Positions 1-9,472 of a stretch of DNA of 23,017 bases are shown one piece after another (positions within the stretch are counted from its first letter, which is position 1; each line of letters begins with the position of its first letter). A program made the position numbers and the translations under genes. Below the pieces are notes generated by a model. That model was not told where the DNA came from and searched no databases. It saw only the letters and a program-made list of their open reading frames with translations. Source of the stretch: Hyaloperonospora brassicae. Lineage: Eukaryota; Oomycota; Peronosporomycetes; Peronosporales; Peronosporaceae. The stretch is from contig CANTFL010000866.1 of NCBI GenBank assembly GCA_947650285.1, positions 1 to 23,017 on the forward strand, read 5' to 3'.

Positions 1-537
1 TTTGACCGCATTCATGACAGTAGCATTCGGTTCCGAGGTGATGCAATCCTATGACGAAGGATCGCAGGATCAACAATTTTTATGCTGTTTGAGAGGAGGT
101 GAAGATGTGCAGGCCGGCTGCACAGAATAGTTGGAAAGGGCTATGTTCAATAATTAAGACGATCAAGGCATTTTATGCTCTGGATCGTGATCAAAACGCC
201 TTTGAAAAGAAGACAATTTGGAGACATGGCTGCAGAATATAACAGGGGGATATTGTATTGACAATTTTAATGAAAGACCTCCGATGATCACGGCTGAAAG
301 AATGTACCAGTTATACGCTAGATTAAATGTCCAGGACGCTGGGCCAACGATAAACGATATTGGTTGCACTAAGGATCGTTGGAGTTCATTATAGACAACG
401 CTGAGGCCATATTATGGGTGTTCAGACGCTTGTAACCAAGCGTGGGGTACCAGATGCGTCTATGTCCCGCCCTCGCAAGGTTTATAAATAAAGATCCGGC
501 AAGACGTCGAGGTCCCAATGCCCAATGGATCATCCCC
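1..537. other. No confident gene
   Basis: No frame here shows a recognisable family. A plus-strand stretch at about 260-390 is open for roughly 40 codons and could be a coding relic. I cannot assign it to anything. Confidence 0.4.
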
Positions 538-1434
538 TTAGATATGACCTGGAGGCTCGTTTTTTAGCGAGGCCTGGCATTGAATTGACGATCTACGTGC
601 TGACGGAGATATCTTGATAGACCGGTATCTCCTTGTCGCTGGTTTGAAGTAATTGGCAACAAGTGCGTGGACTCTCATAGGGCATGTGTGTTGCGATCCG
701 AGAAGTCTTGGTACAAGTCTAGTAAAAGGAGAAACCATCCCATCGGCTTGAGCCCGAGAATGTATCGGCCGGTTTATTCGGGATCGACCAGGGCTCTTGG
801 GCGTATAGGGACAAAACTGGCGCAAAGATGACCACACGAGGTACCCATTCAGTGTCGGCCGGTGTGGGCTCCAGGCCCAGATCTTTCGAGACTGGAAACC
901 CCTTTGGCTTGGAGAAATGCTGGTAAAACAGCTCCAAGTCCATCTCCAAAAGGCAGATTCAGCTGACCCGCCTCGTGGACCATGAAGCAACTTGAGCACT
1001 GTATCGGGGGATTTGTTCACGATACCCGGGATTTATGGACTGCGCGGGACCTAGGTCGGATAAAGATCCTCGAATACTTCAGGATAAAGGTGATCATGGA
1101 CTGTAGCGCGATCTTCTTCAGCTACTCTGACTGGGTCATCCGAATCTCTAGAAGCTTCTCTTCTGACAATGAGGATAGACCCCAAGTTCAGAAATCTCCA
1201 TGCGATTCTTGCGTTTGCACTCCAGGTGTCGAGCCTGGTGGTGCAGCGAAGAGACCTCATGACGCAAGTGAAAACATCCTTACGATCTATTGCCATCTCG
1301 TCAAGAAGAGAACAAGTGCCACATTTGTTCTGCAACGATTCGAAAGAAATATCTTCTCGGACCATCACACGATGAAATGCGTGATCGTCGCGGTTCTCCC
1401 GCACAAAGTCAGTCACAGAGAGACGCATATCCAC
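538..1434 (-). pseudogene. Degraded protein-coding relic, family not recognised
   Basis: I do not recognise this family. Read on the minus strand, a protein-like sequence runs through 1434-1051 and then, in the same frame after a TAG, from 1020 to about 950. It moves to another frame for 949-722 and returns to the first frame until 538. The segments read as one protein: the first holds a CxxC (KCGTC), the second a proline- and tryptophan-rich part (EWVPRVVIFAPVLSLYAQEP), and the third begins TRLVPRLLGSQHTCPMRV exactly where the second frame stops. Two compensating frameshifts and a TAG mean it is broken. No initiator ATG is convincing; the upstream end is GTG and probably not the real start. 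The local base composition is richer in GC than the flanks. It may be repeat-derived or an old host gene. That it was coding is fairly likely; its function is unknown. Confidence 0.5.
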
Positions 1435-1564
1435 TTCTGCTACAAGTCCTCATTCGAACCAAGGTTTAGGAGAACCATATCGTGGGCGTCAAGATTGTCT
1501 GGCGAATGTCTCGGACTTTTTTTGGCTCCGCCACCCCCTTGTTAGGCTCGCGCGGCGGTCATCA

Positions 1565-1896
1565 TTATATAGTAAAGTGTTTTAGAACTTCGCGACGACG
1601 AGGGACGACGAGCGAGATATCTTGTACGGTGGCGTCGGTACCCGCCATCTTGGGATACCTGAGATACTTTAATCCACCTGATGACCGACGATCTCCGTCT
1701 CGCCCAACAACGCGAATCGATTTACCCGTTGGATCGGGATCATCATCAGGGGAACCATCCGGGAGAATTTGTTTGTAACTAACGCCCAAAGCGCTCGAAA
1801 CGGTGTTGCAAAACTCAATATTCTCGTACGTCTCGTTGAAGATGCACTCCCTCCGGTAGGGATATCGGGAAGGTAGACCCTCCCTAAGGAAGCGAC
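1565..1896 (-). pseudogene. Open minus-strand stretch, possible 5' part of the neighbouring relic
   Basis: About 110 codons are open on the minus strand, from just after a TGA near 1897 to a stop at 1565. The product has an acidic proline run (PDGSPDDDPDPTGKS) and no recognised domain. It has the same orientation as the relic at 538-1434 and lies directly upstream of it, so it may be the N-terminal part of the same decayed gene. That link is inference from position only. Confidence 0.3.
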
Positions 1897-1932
1897 GCAG
1901 TTGTCAAGACAACGGTACAATTGTCTCCCCAC

Positions 1933-2487
1933 GAGAGATAGAAAAAGAATGCATATCTGAGCTACCGGTGCAGTTTGTTTTGTGCACCCGTTGATGCTTT
2001 CTTCTCAAACTCGCCTCGATTCATAATAAGTTTGTGAAGACAGGATACACGGCCTACAGTGTTAACATTACGAACAAAGAAGTTTTAGGCTTGCACCAAC
2101 GATGGAACGCCTCGGTAATATTGGTCCTTGTACTATCGATATATGAAGAGGACATCCATGTTACACGCATGATCAGCGCGAGATTCCTTCGAACTGACGT
2201 GAAGGCTATGAAGCCTGACGAGTACATAAGATGTATTACATCCTCTCATTGGTTATGCCATACATTTCTCCAAATTCGTCGTGGTGGCATTCATGGCTTG
2301 GTGTTAGGTGCAAGTCGCAGCATGTTGCGTTCTCGCTCCTCCTGCGGTGTGTGAACAGAAGTTCTGAAACCACGGAAGCCATGGTCACCTAAATTATTCT
2401 GGCTCCAGTGACTCTTCCTCTACTCACCAAGAATATAACGACGGCATTAATTAAAGTGTCGCAAACTCGAATCGCGCTCGTACGAAG
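1933..2487. other. No gene recognised
   Basis: A 106-codon plus-strand open frame (2034-2354) starts at GTG and has no ATG in its first half. It shows no family and is probably chance. Nothing else is visible here. Confidence 0.4.
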
Positions 2488-2488
2488 A

Positions 2489-2918
2489 CTATTGAATCGA
2501 TCTCCTTAACGAGTCATCTGTATAGACAGACGATTCAAACAGTTCGCGACACCAATATTTCACGAGTTGGCAATCATGATCCGAACTTGACGATAACGTC
2601 GCCACATCCATTAGTCCACTATCAGCCGTTGCAGGGGGTTTCGAGGTGGATGGAGCGTTCAAGTTGCTTAAGAAGACAACTTCTAACTCAGGATCGTCTC
2701 GCGGCGTCCGGCATGAACTCGCAGCAGACTGCAGGTGTATGAGCCCATCGTACTTCATTTTGCCGTACATTTGCAACGATTGACGTTGCAGGCTTTTCGG
2801 TAGCAGCAGTGGGCGAACGAACACTTGCAGCTAGGTCTTCACTTGCCTTCTGTGTATCTGCAAGCATTCGTGAAGCCACGATCGCAGCAGCCTTCTGCGC
2901 ACTGCAATGAGTAACCAT
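2489..2918 (-). pseudogene. Weak minus-strand coding-like stretch, unidentified
   Basis: Two overlapping minus-strand frames could be one sequence with a frameshift. The first starts at an ATG at 2918 and reads an alanine-rich helix-like N-terminus (AQKAAAIVASRMLADTQKAS). The second continues to a stop at 2489 with a serine-, proline- and acid-rich part. No domain or motif is recognised. It could equally be random open sequence. Confidence 0.2.
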
Positions 2919-4990
2919 ATGATGATCAATCGAAATGCGTTGTCTCAGAACAACAACTGCTTGGTCTCACAGATTGATCCACAGTGGTAAATCTGTCACC
3001 AATCGGCCGTCAATCCATGACCAAAGTGACTAATTTTTCAGTATTGTAATGTCGCGGGGTGTCGCTGTTACGTGTCATTGGAACGATTTGTGTCAATGTG
3101 ACAAAGATCTTAATCGATGATGATCACCAAGAATCACTCGTCAACGTATGATTTGGAAGCAATATTACCTTCAAGGGCAGTATTTTTGCCCGCTCGACTT
3201 TTTGGCTGATTCAGACCATGATATCAACTGAATAAACCACCAATTGATGATGGATGCGTGCAATGGGTCGTGAGCGAAATTGTACAATGGGCTTTGTAGC
3301 ATAACAAAGTTTCAGTAAGACGATGGATGTTTTTGAACTGCTCAACTCTGTTTAATACAATTATTTCCCCCTCATGTGAACTAGTTTTTTGCTCAGATAT
3401 TTTACCCTCTCTGCACGTATTGTGAACGTGAGGTTTTGTAGTGCACACCTTTGTACCGTATCGGTACAAGGCTTACGAGTAATCTGGTCAGAAGTGTGCT
3501 CCATGAAAAAATTGTCAAAGAGGCTGGCTCCATCCTCTCGTACCTTTTGCATCTAGTACACAAGATGTATCCGCCGTCTCTCGCTACTCTTACCTTAAAA
3601 ATAAGTGTCGCATATGATATAGAAAATAGTCAGAATAGTGAACCTCCAAGTGCGCACCAAACGCACTTTGCCAACTGGGAATCTCGCACATTTTATAACC
3701 ATTAGCTGCAGCAACCTGTCCCCTCACCAGTGTAATACTACGATTTTCGTCCACAGATAGGAACGGTACTAGCCGTTTTGTTCTCAGCAAAGGAATTTAC
3801 ATATCAATGAACAAAGTAGGGACCGAGAAGTCCTATATATATCATTTTGTTCATAGCAGGACTGGTCGTCGACGAGATACACGAGTAGTCCCTTTTCCCA
3901 GCCTTTCGCACACGCCCAAAGATTAAGTAGAATTTGAGTGGTCCATACAACCAGTTGATTGGAAGACACAACGCCTGAAAACAAGCCGTCTTCGGCTTAC
4001 AACAACAAGTAGTACCTTAGTTGCGAAGCGGATCAGTCCATTCTATAGAGAATACCACTACACGAAATGTAGTACATTCTGTACGAGTTCTCACTAATCC
4101 GCCGCCGCAAAAGCAGAGTTCCCGGTCAATGGTCTTGATTACGGCTGACAAGGCACAATATGTACAAGATGGTGAGCAGAAGCTCTTATTTTTGGACATG
4201 AAGGGAACGGGCGACTATATGAGACATAACCTAGCTCTTGGAGGGTCAAACGATCAAGCAATTTGGCTCGCTTATGTTGAAGTATCAGGAACTGTGCTCT
4301 TAAAAGAGCGCACCAGTTTCGTCTCGAGAACTGACCATTTTGGCGCAGGGACGGCTGAGGGCGCCCTTTGAGAAGGCAGCAATACGACCGAATGCAGCTA
4401 CGCGTGCAACCAAATGTTGCGTGAGGTGACGGGAGTCTTACGTTCTTGTGGCACGTTTTGTAATCATCAAAAATACCGTTTACCAAGAGTGGGGTCGCGT
4501 CGTCAATCGCTTGGACAGCTGCGTAAACATTGGGTACGCCTTCCCGCTTCAAATCGCTCTTCTCTTCTTCCGATTTCGCAGCTGAAAAGGAGTGAGGTGT
4601 TATCGTGATCCATGGCTGCTGTCGATGGGGGTCTTCTCTCCTGAAAAACAACAAAACTATGAATGTGAATCTCTATTGACGGCCGCGCGCCTTGTAAATA
4701 GCTCCGGTTTGCTCTATTCCAAAGATATACCCCTTACAATGATCCTTGTATCACCTGGCTGCACAAATGTATTCGCATCGCATCGGGGAGAAAACGCTTG
4801 TTCCATTGTAAGCCGAGTGGTAGCAACGACGTGCCCGTCTTTACATGCACATCGCATGACGATCGTCCCCCAGCTGCTAATGCGGAAGCATACGCCATGT
4901 CCCTCTGTGTGTCGTACGATTGCTAACAACCTGTCGCAATTCGGTGCCAGCCATACTCGTCTGCTGCCGTGAAAATGGACGACACGCGCT
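2919..4990. other. Long stretch without a supportable gene
   Basis: Several open frames of 60-170 codons lie here on both strands, mostly without an ATG at their start and without a family I recognise. The longest is on the minus strand (4654-4139). A perfect 8-bp hairpin sits at 3451-3469. I see no mobile-element signature. Confidence 0.4.
3451..3469. repeat. Short perfect palindrome
   Basis: TTGTACCG, a 3-base spacer and CGGTACAA form a perfect 8-bp inverted repeat. No gene is placed to be controlled by it, so it is recorded only as structure. Confidence 0.5.
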
Positions 4991-5010
4991 TTGGCGTGCG
5001 AGAACAAGAG

Positions 5011-5025
5011 CCATTTCCCAACTTC
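5011..5025 (+). promoter_or_regulatory. Oomycete initiator-like element
   Basis: The sequence CCATTTCCCAACTTC closely resembles the oomycete initiator consensus (roughly YCATTYYNCAWTTT). It lies 46 bases upstream of the ATG at 5057, a normal distance for such genes. It argues that transcription begins here, which makes ATG 5057 the start rather than any codon further upstream. Confidence 0.6.
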
Positions 5026-5056
5026 GTGGGCCTCGACAACACCGCCGCAAGAGACG

Positions 5057-6843
5057 ATGCATCTTCCTCTCGTGCTGAGCCTTCTCGCGGCTGGATTGAT
5101 CGGCCGGTGCGCGGCCGCTTCCAATTCCACGTCGGACCGTTCATTTCCCGGGTGGAAACCTTGCTCGGCGTTCACCATTCCCGGCGAACACGAATACGAG
5201 GCCGAGTGCGTGACCTACGAGGCTCCGTTGTGTCATTCTGGTATCTGTAAGGTACCGGTGAACGTGAAGCCGACCATTGAGGTGTTCGTCAAGCGGTTGC
5301 GTGCCAAGGTGGGCAGGGCGGATAACGCAGCGAATGTGTGGCTGATCTCTGGGACTGAGTCGACCACAGGCAAGTGGAGGTTTTGAGTGTGCCATCCTAT
5401 GGCAAGGAACTAATTGATGACTCATGTGGGTGTGTGTAGTGGAACAATCGATGGTGACGCTGCACAAAAGACTGAAAGGAGCAGTCAACGTGTACACGAT
5501 GGACCTTCGCGGCACGGGACGGAGTACACGGCTCCATTGCGAGCTAGGTGAGCAGACGACGGGTCAAAACGAGCCTGAGGTGGGGTGGTTGGAGATTCCC
5601 GAGTGTGCTGAGAAGCTGCAGAAAGCGTATGGAAACCTTGCTTCGTTCTCAACAACGAGCGCTGCAACGGACATTTCCACCTTCATCTCCGAGCACACGA
5701 ACGACGAGTACACAATCGTGTACGGCGTGAGCTACGGTACGATGGCCGTCCAGCGCCTGATGCAGTTTAGTCCGCCAAGCGTGAACGGATACGTTTTGGA
5801 CAGCGCCATGGCCTATTCGGTAGCACCGGACGAGAAGACCTATGTGACACAGTATGATGTCGACTTCAGCGACGTGGGCGAGCGTTTCATGAAGCTGTGC
5901 GCGCATGACGTCGACTGCGCATCTCACTTCGAATCCACCAGTCTGTCTGCTACGCTTCATAACGTGCTTCGGAGATTCGACAGCAATCATACGTCGACCT
6001 GTGCTAAAGCAATGGCTTTGGAGTCTGGAGGCGACCCATCCATTGGCGTTCGGCATAACACTGGCCGGTCTTCTGTTGAATCCAAGCACGCGATTCTTGA
6101 TTCCCCCGTTGGTGTTCAGGCTCAATCGATGCAATCTCGACGACCGCAAAGCCTTGCGACCTCTCGCCTAGCCATCTGCCCAACAGGATTTGGTACCGTA
6201 CAGGTCCGAGGCTTATAATTCGGACGTGCGCGCAATGTTGGTTAAGTTTTCCGAAATGTGGGAGACACCTTCGCCACTCGCCACCGACCTGCTAATTCGG
6301 TACGAGAACCTGAGCATGACCAACGAACCAGCTTACACAGCGGTCAGCTGGTTTTGTCGCTACTCGAAAGAGCAGTCTCCGGCGTGTGAAGAAGGAGGAA
6401 TCTTTCAGTACGAAGCCGACTCCATCACATACCCGCACGACCAGTACTGGGACAAGCCAGCGGCTGTTCCTAGCCATGCCAGCGTGCTAATGATGCATGG
6501 CAGACTGGACCCAGAGAATCATTTCAAGCACGCCAAGAGTTTGTTTGAGACGCTCGACACTTCTAGAAAGGAACTCGTTGCATTCGACTACGCGCCGGGG
6601 GTGACGATTGAAACGACCCCGTTTGGAGTTGGTGGCAAGAACTGCGGAATGGAGTTGCTGCTCTCGTACGTCTCGAGTAACGCTAACCTCAAACGCGTGG
6701 ACAAGTCCTGCGTGGGTAAAATGCCTGCGTTCAACATGAAGGTGTCGCCTGAACTCGCGAAAACGTACCTCGACGCCGGGGATGCGTATGATGACGTCCC
6801 TGCCCCAGCGGCGCAGAACGGAAAAGTGAAAGCGGCAGTTTGA
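5057..6843 (+). pseudogene. Secreted serine peptidase, family S33 (alpha/beta hydrolase, TAP-like), decayed
   Basis: Intact relatives are secreted alpha/beta hydrolases that remove N-terminal residues from peptides. The start at 5057 gives a signal peptide of about 22 residues (MHLPLVLSLLAAGLIGRCAA). Exon 1 is 5057-5369 and exon 2 is 5440-6843; joining them keeps the frame and the family alignment. Visible motifs are MDLRGTGRST, the nucleophile elbow GVSYG (Ser at 5730-5732), the catalytic Asp in RLDPENH (6508-6510), and a full-length C-terminus. Damage: a one-base-type frameshift near 6030-6043, after which family-like sequence (LIPPLVFRLNRC) continues in another frame; a TAG at 6169-6171 in that second frame; loss of the oxyanion motif GGPG (the exon-1 end reads NVWLISGTESTT); and replacement of the catalytic His in the usual ATHGT-like block by APGVT, with no His from there to the stop. 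It is a single gene without neighbours in an operon. The family call is firm and loss of activity is very likely. Confidence 0.85.
5370..5439 (+). other. GC-AG spliceosomal intron (70 bp) in the S33 gene
   Basis: The 5' site is CAG|GCAAGT, the classic strong context for a GC donor, and the 3' site is GTGTGTGTAG. A CTAAT branch-point-like sequence lies at about 5410-5414. Removing the intron joins exon 1 (which ends one base into a codon) to TGGAACAATCG and restores SMVTLHKRLKGAVNVYTMD in frame. Without splicing exon 1 meets a stop within five codons. It is the only intron I can support in the window. Confidence 0.75.
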
Positions 6844-6902
6844 TGATGCATCGCTGAGCTGAAGACAAACTGTTAGCTCGAGACCAGGCACGGTTTAACT
6901 GC

Positions 6903-6908
6903 AATAAA
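6903..6908 (+). promoter_or_regulatory. Poly(A) signal AATAAA
   Basis: A canonical AATAAA lies 60 bases after the S33 stop codon, on the same strand, where a cleavage signal is expected. Confidence 0.5.
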
Positions 6909-7520
6909 GAACCGCTGAATACCTGACAGCCGCTCTGTCCTCTTTCGACAGCAGCAATCGTCCTCCTCGTCTGTTTGATATCTACAAACGTGCGCACGTT
7001 CACGTTGGCTCTCTTTTGTACGTGCATGCACGTTTCTACGCACACATGGCAGCAAAGCAAGTCATACGCGACGCAGCCTACCGCTGTCGTGACCGAAAAG
7101 TAAGTGCGCTCAATTGACAGCTTGATAGCCGTAGATGCACATACGAGAGACGCAAGTCAAGTTCCTGTTTCCAATGGCTAAGACAGTATCGCCGCTGGTC
7201 GTTTGCTGCGATGCGCAATGTACATCACAGCACTGCGAGTCTCGGACACGCTTCGTCGCACATGCAGTAAAGTTCCTGCGTGTTCGCTGATACTACTCGT
7301 CGACGATTGAGTTAGGACGCACAGCTCGATGGCTGATTGCGTCGATCAATTCCGTGCGCCATTACACAGTGCAGACAAATGCAGTATACACCATCGAGTT
7401 TAAGCTGAGGGCGGACTTCTACACCAAATTGAAGGGCGCGGTCACCGCCGGAGATTGACATCGAAGTTGGGGAAGGATCATTCTGTCTTTGGGTCGTTAT
7501 GACTGCGCTAAGATACCTGT
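6909..7520. other. Intergenic, nothing recognised
   Basis: This follows the S33 gene. A short ATG-led frame at 7045 runs 18 codons into a GTAAGT, which looks like a donor site, but no continuing exon could be identified. Confidence 0.4.
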
Positions 7521-8099
7521 ATGAATCTCTCCCTAATCTTCTACCATAATATGTCATTCTTCTCCTCGCTTTCTCATTCTGCTTGCTTGAGACGTCGGGC
7601 TTCACGGGGGACACTCAACAGAGGATACGTGGAAACGGGTATTCAGTCCTGGGGGGCAGACAGGGCGCAAAAACCGCAGAAAACGCCGGGTTCTAAACCG
7701 ATCACCCCCGACAGGCCGCTGGTGCACCTGGACGGTCCCGATCAAAATCACGTTCTAGGCGAGTTCTCTTCGTGGGACGGGATCCGCGCTAGGCGAACGG
7801 GTCGGCGACTGAAGAAAGCGGACGGAAAATAGCAGGAAATCGCTTGCGCCTTGGGTGCAGGGGTTCGACACTCCGTCGATATGCCCCACACCGCGGGATA
7901 CCGGGGGATTGCTTTCCTCTCGGGTCGCACGCTGCGGTCCCTCCCGAAGCACGCGCAGCGGAGGAAAGGCCGCCCTCCTTTGAACCTTGCCCCCACTAAG
8001 GGGGACTTCCCGTCCAAGGTAAGGGAACCAGATGACTGGCTCTTAGGAGGTCTTCGTCTTGGGTCGGTGTTGCTCGAAGAGCCGAAATTGGGGAAGTGA
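7521..8099 (+). pseudogene. GC-rich block, open in several frames, unidentified
   Basis: About 7600-8100 is clearly richer in GC than its surroundings. One plus-strand frame is open from 7521 to 8099 apart from a single TAG at 7830-7832, giving about 190 codons of arginine-, proline- and glycine-rich sequence. A minus-strand frame (8149-7748) is also open for 133 codons, so coding direction cannot be decided. I recognise no domain. Base composition unlike the neighbours, and adjacency to a DNA transposon, suggest another repeat or transferred fragment. Confidence 0.3.
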
Positions 8100-8130
8100 T
8101 TGACATCAAAGTGTATGTGTGTGTGGAGAC

Positions 8131-8260
8131 CGGGAGATGCTAAATACACCGGGCATGATTGCTAAATACACCGGCGCCTATCCATTAGACTTGATGTTTA
8201 TATGACAATAGTGGTATCACATCCAGCCCACGTCAATACGAATATGACAGAATGAGCTTG
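8131..8260 (+). repeat. Left terminal inverted repeat
   Basis: The repeat begins CGGGAGATGCTAAATACACC and matches the reverse complement of the right end. The first 52 bases differ at four positions, and 8158-8182 is identical to the complement of 9222-9246. Similarity continues more loosely to about 8260. The block TGCTAAATACACCGG occurs twice in direct order, about 22 bp apart. Confidence 0.85.
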
Positions 8261-8410
8261 TCAGAAACGCACCTTTATCGTAGCCAGGCCATCTCTGGTC
8301 CTATACGTGCTGCAGCATAGCTTCCGTGTGTAAGATTCCATAAGTGCCTTTCTGTTTGCCTTCTGAACGATATTGTGGACGTCCCTTGCATTTAGAGGAC
8401 ACCCGCCTTC

Positions 8411-9085
8411 TTAAACTGGTTGACAATATCCAATGTAAATCACATACAGACAAAAGACAGATAATGACCTGCTGTACATGACTTCAACACGCACACATAC
8501 ACGTAAAGAAGCTCCATCTTGATGCATCTTGATGATCTTTGAATCCATATCGTCAATATTTCGCGACGCACGTCTCGCCGTCGGCAGCGCTGATATCATG
8601 GTCTTGCTGATAGAACGGGAGTGAGCGGTGTAGCAGATGTCCACACAAAGCTCTGACGAGGCACTTTCTTCTGGGGCGTGCTGGTCATACATGACCACGA
8701 GCTCGTATGAACAGACAACCTTTTTTGTCCCGCGATCTTCCATTACGGTGTGCCAACTGTGGGATTCCTGTAATGACTTCCATGCGAACATGTGAAAGAA
8801 ACTGCGCTTGGGACCTATCAAACGGCTGCGGATACACTAATAGCAAAGCCTTCGCGTACGGCGTACTGTTTCGAAGTCTCCACAGCCGTCTTTTGACTGT
8901 CAAAAGGGCCCGACCGGTAGTGTTTCTTCACAGGTCCATGAGAGATCAGCGGCGGCATGATTAGGGCCAGCATCGACATGCAACGTGACCTGATTTTCAG
9001 CGACGACAGAATCAGTATCAGCATTAACACCGTAGCAGTGACAGCACCAGTAGTGGAGGTGGATGAAGGGCTCATCATCATGCAT
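8411..9085 (-). pseudogene. FAR1-like DNA-binding domain relic of a transposase
   Basis: Three minus-strand frames carry pieces of one protein. An acidic lead-in ends LPVGPF; after an extra T in a T-run near 8902-8905 it continues as DSQKTAVETSKQYAVREGFA. This is the usual start of FAR1-type domains (a VG-F-S-A pattern followed by an aromatic-GF turn). It then shifts frame to RNGRSRDKKGCLF and again to a frame open from 8821 to 8411, containing YELVVMYDQHAPEES (like the W-x-V---HxH end of the fold) and MDSKIIKMHQDGASL. The downstream catalytic core of a MULE transposase is absent. The domain call rests on pattern recognition only. If it fails, what remains is a 136-codon minus-strand open frame inside an inverted-repeat element. 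Confidence 0.45.
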
Positions 9086-9141
9086 CTGACGACGGAGGAT
9101 TTCTTTTTAAATTGACGTGGTTATGTTATAGGTGTATTTAT

Positions 9142-9273
9142 ACTTAGCTTATCCTGTACTGTTCGAATTGACATGGCCTGGATGTGATACAACGGTTGCC
9201 ATATAGACATTAAGTGTAATTGATAGGCGCCGGTGTATTTAGCAATAATGGCCGGTGTACTTAGCCTCTCCCG
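9142..9273 (-). repeat. Right terminal inverted repeat
   Basis: Read on the minus strand it begins CGGGAGAGGCTAAGTACACC and aligns with the left repeat over roughly 130 bp. It keeps the same internal doublet of the TACACCGG block. Confidence 0.85.
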
Positions 9274-9296
9274 TACAGACAGCAGTAAATTTTCTT

Positions 9297-9468
9297 TGTG
9301 TTATGTGCGCCGTGTTTTTGACCTATCGAGGATCATGATCGTGCAAAGGCTTCGACTACAATGATTGGTAAACTGTTTAGCCTTTTCTTTATTAATCTCC
9401 ACCCTTTGAATTTTCTAACTGACAAGTGCCCCGAGCGCCGTCTCTGCGTCAGGTCTATTTGTTCATAA
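9297..9468 (+). repeat. 5' LTR of copia element D
   Basis: It shares with 14063-14236 the blocks TGTGCGCCGTGTTT, ATCGAGGA-CATGATC, TGGTAAAC and CTGCGTCA in the same order and spacing. Its outer end begins TGTG. The inner boundary is approximate. Confidence 0.75.
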
Positions 9469-9472
9469 AGTT

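Larger units (their letters stand above)
8131..9273 (-). mobile_element. DNA transposon with long inverted repeats, MULE-like, non-autonomous
   Basis: An element of 1143 bp is bounded by inverted repeats of about 130 bp. It encloses minus-strand protein relics resembling the FAR1-type DNA-binding region found at the N-terminus of many Mutator-like transposases. No catalytic DDE domain is present, so it could only have moved with help. Long terminal inverted repeats plus a FAR1-like domain fit a MULE. The 9-11 bp target duplication typical of MULEs was not found, which leaves the class uncertain. Copia element D begins 24 bp beyond its right end. Confidence 0.65.

Noticed and set aside
1440..1470. 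tRNA-like GGTTCGAAT on the minus strand
   Set aside because: The T-loop-like string is not accompanied by acceptor, D or anticodon stems.
2034..2354. RFLR motif in a plus-strand open frame, suggesting an RXLR effector
   Set aside because: The frame has no ATG before the motif, no N-terminal signal peptide and no dEER block. A four-residue match in a 106-codon frame is expected by chance.
4139..4654. 171-codon minus-strand open frame as an independent gene
   Set aside because: It begins at TTG with no convincing ATG, and no family is recognised. The possible exon inside it is noted as a weak finding only.
5141..5515. Minus-strand open frames opposite the S33 gene
   Set aside because: They are shadows of the GC-rich codons of the peptidase and show no domain.
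7045..7098. ATG-led 18-codon frame running into GTAAGT as a first exon
   Set aside because: No second exon with matching phase or similarity could be identified.
9274..9296. Target-site duplications for the DNA transposon and copia D
   Set aside because: Flanks at 8122-8130 against 9274-9282, and at 9292-9296 against 14237-14241, do not match, so none is claimed.
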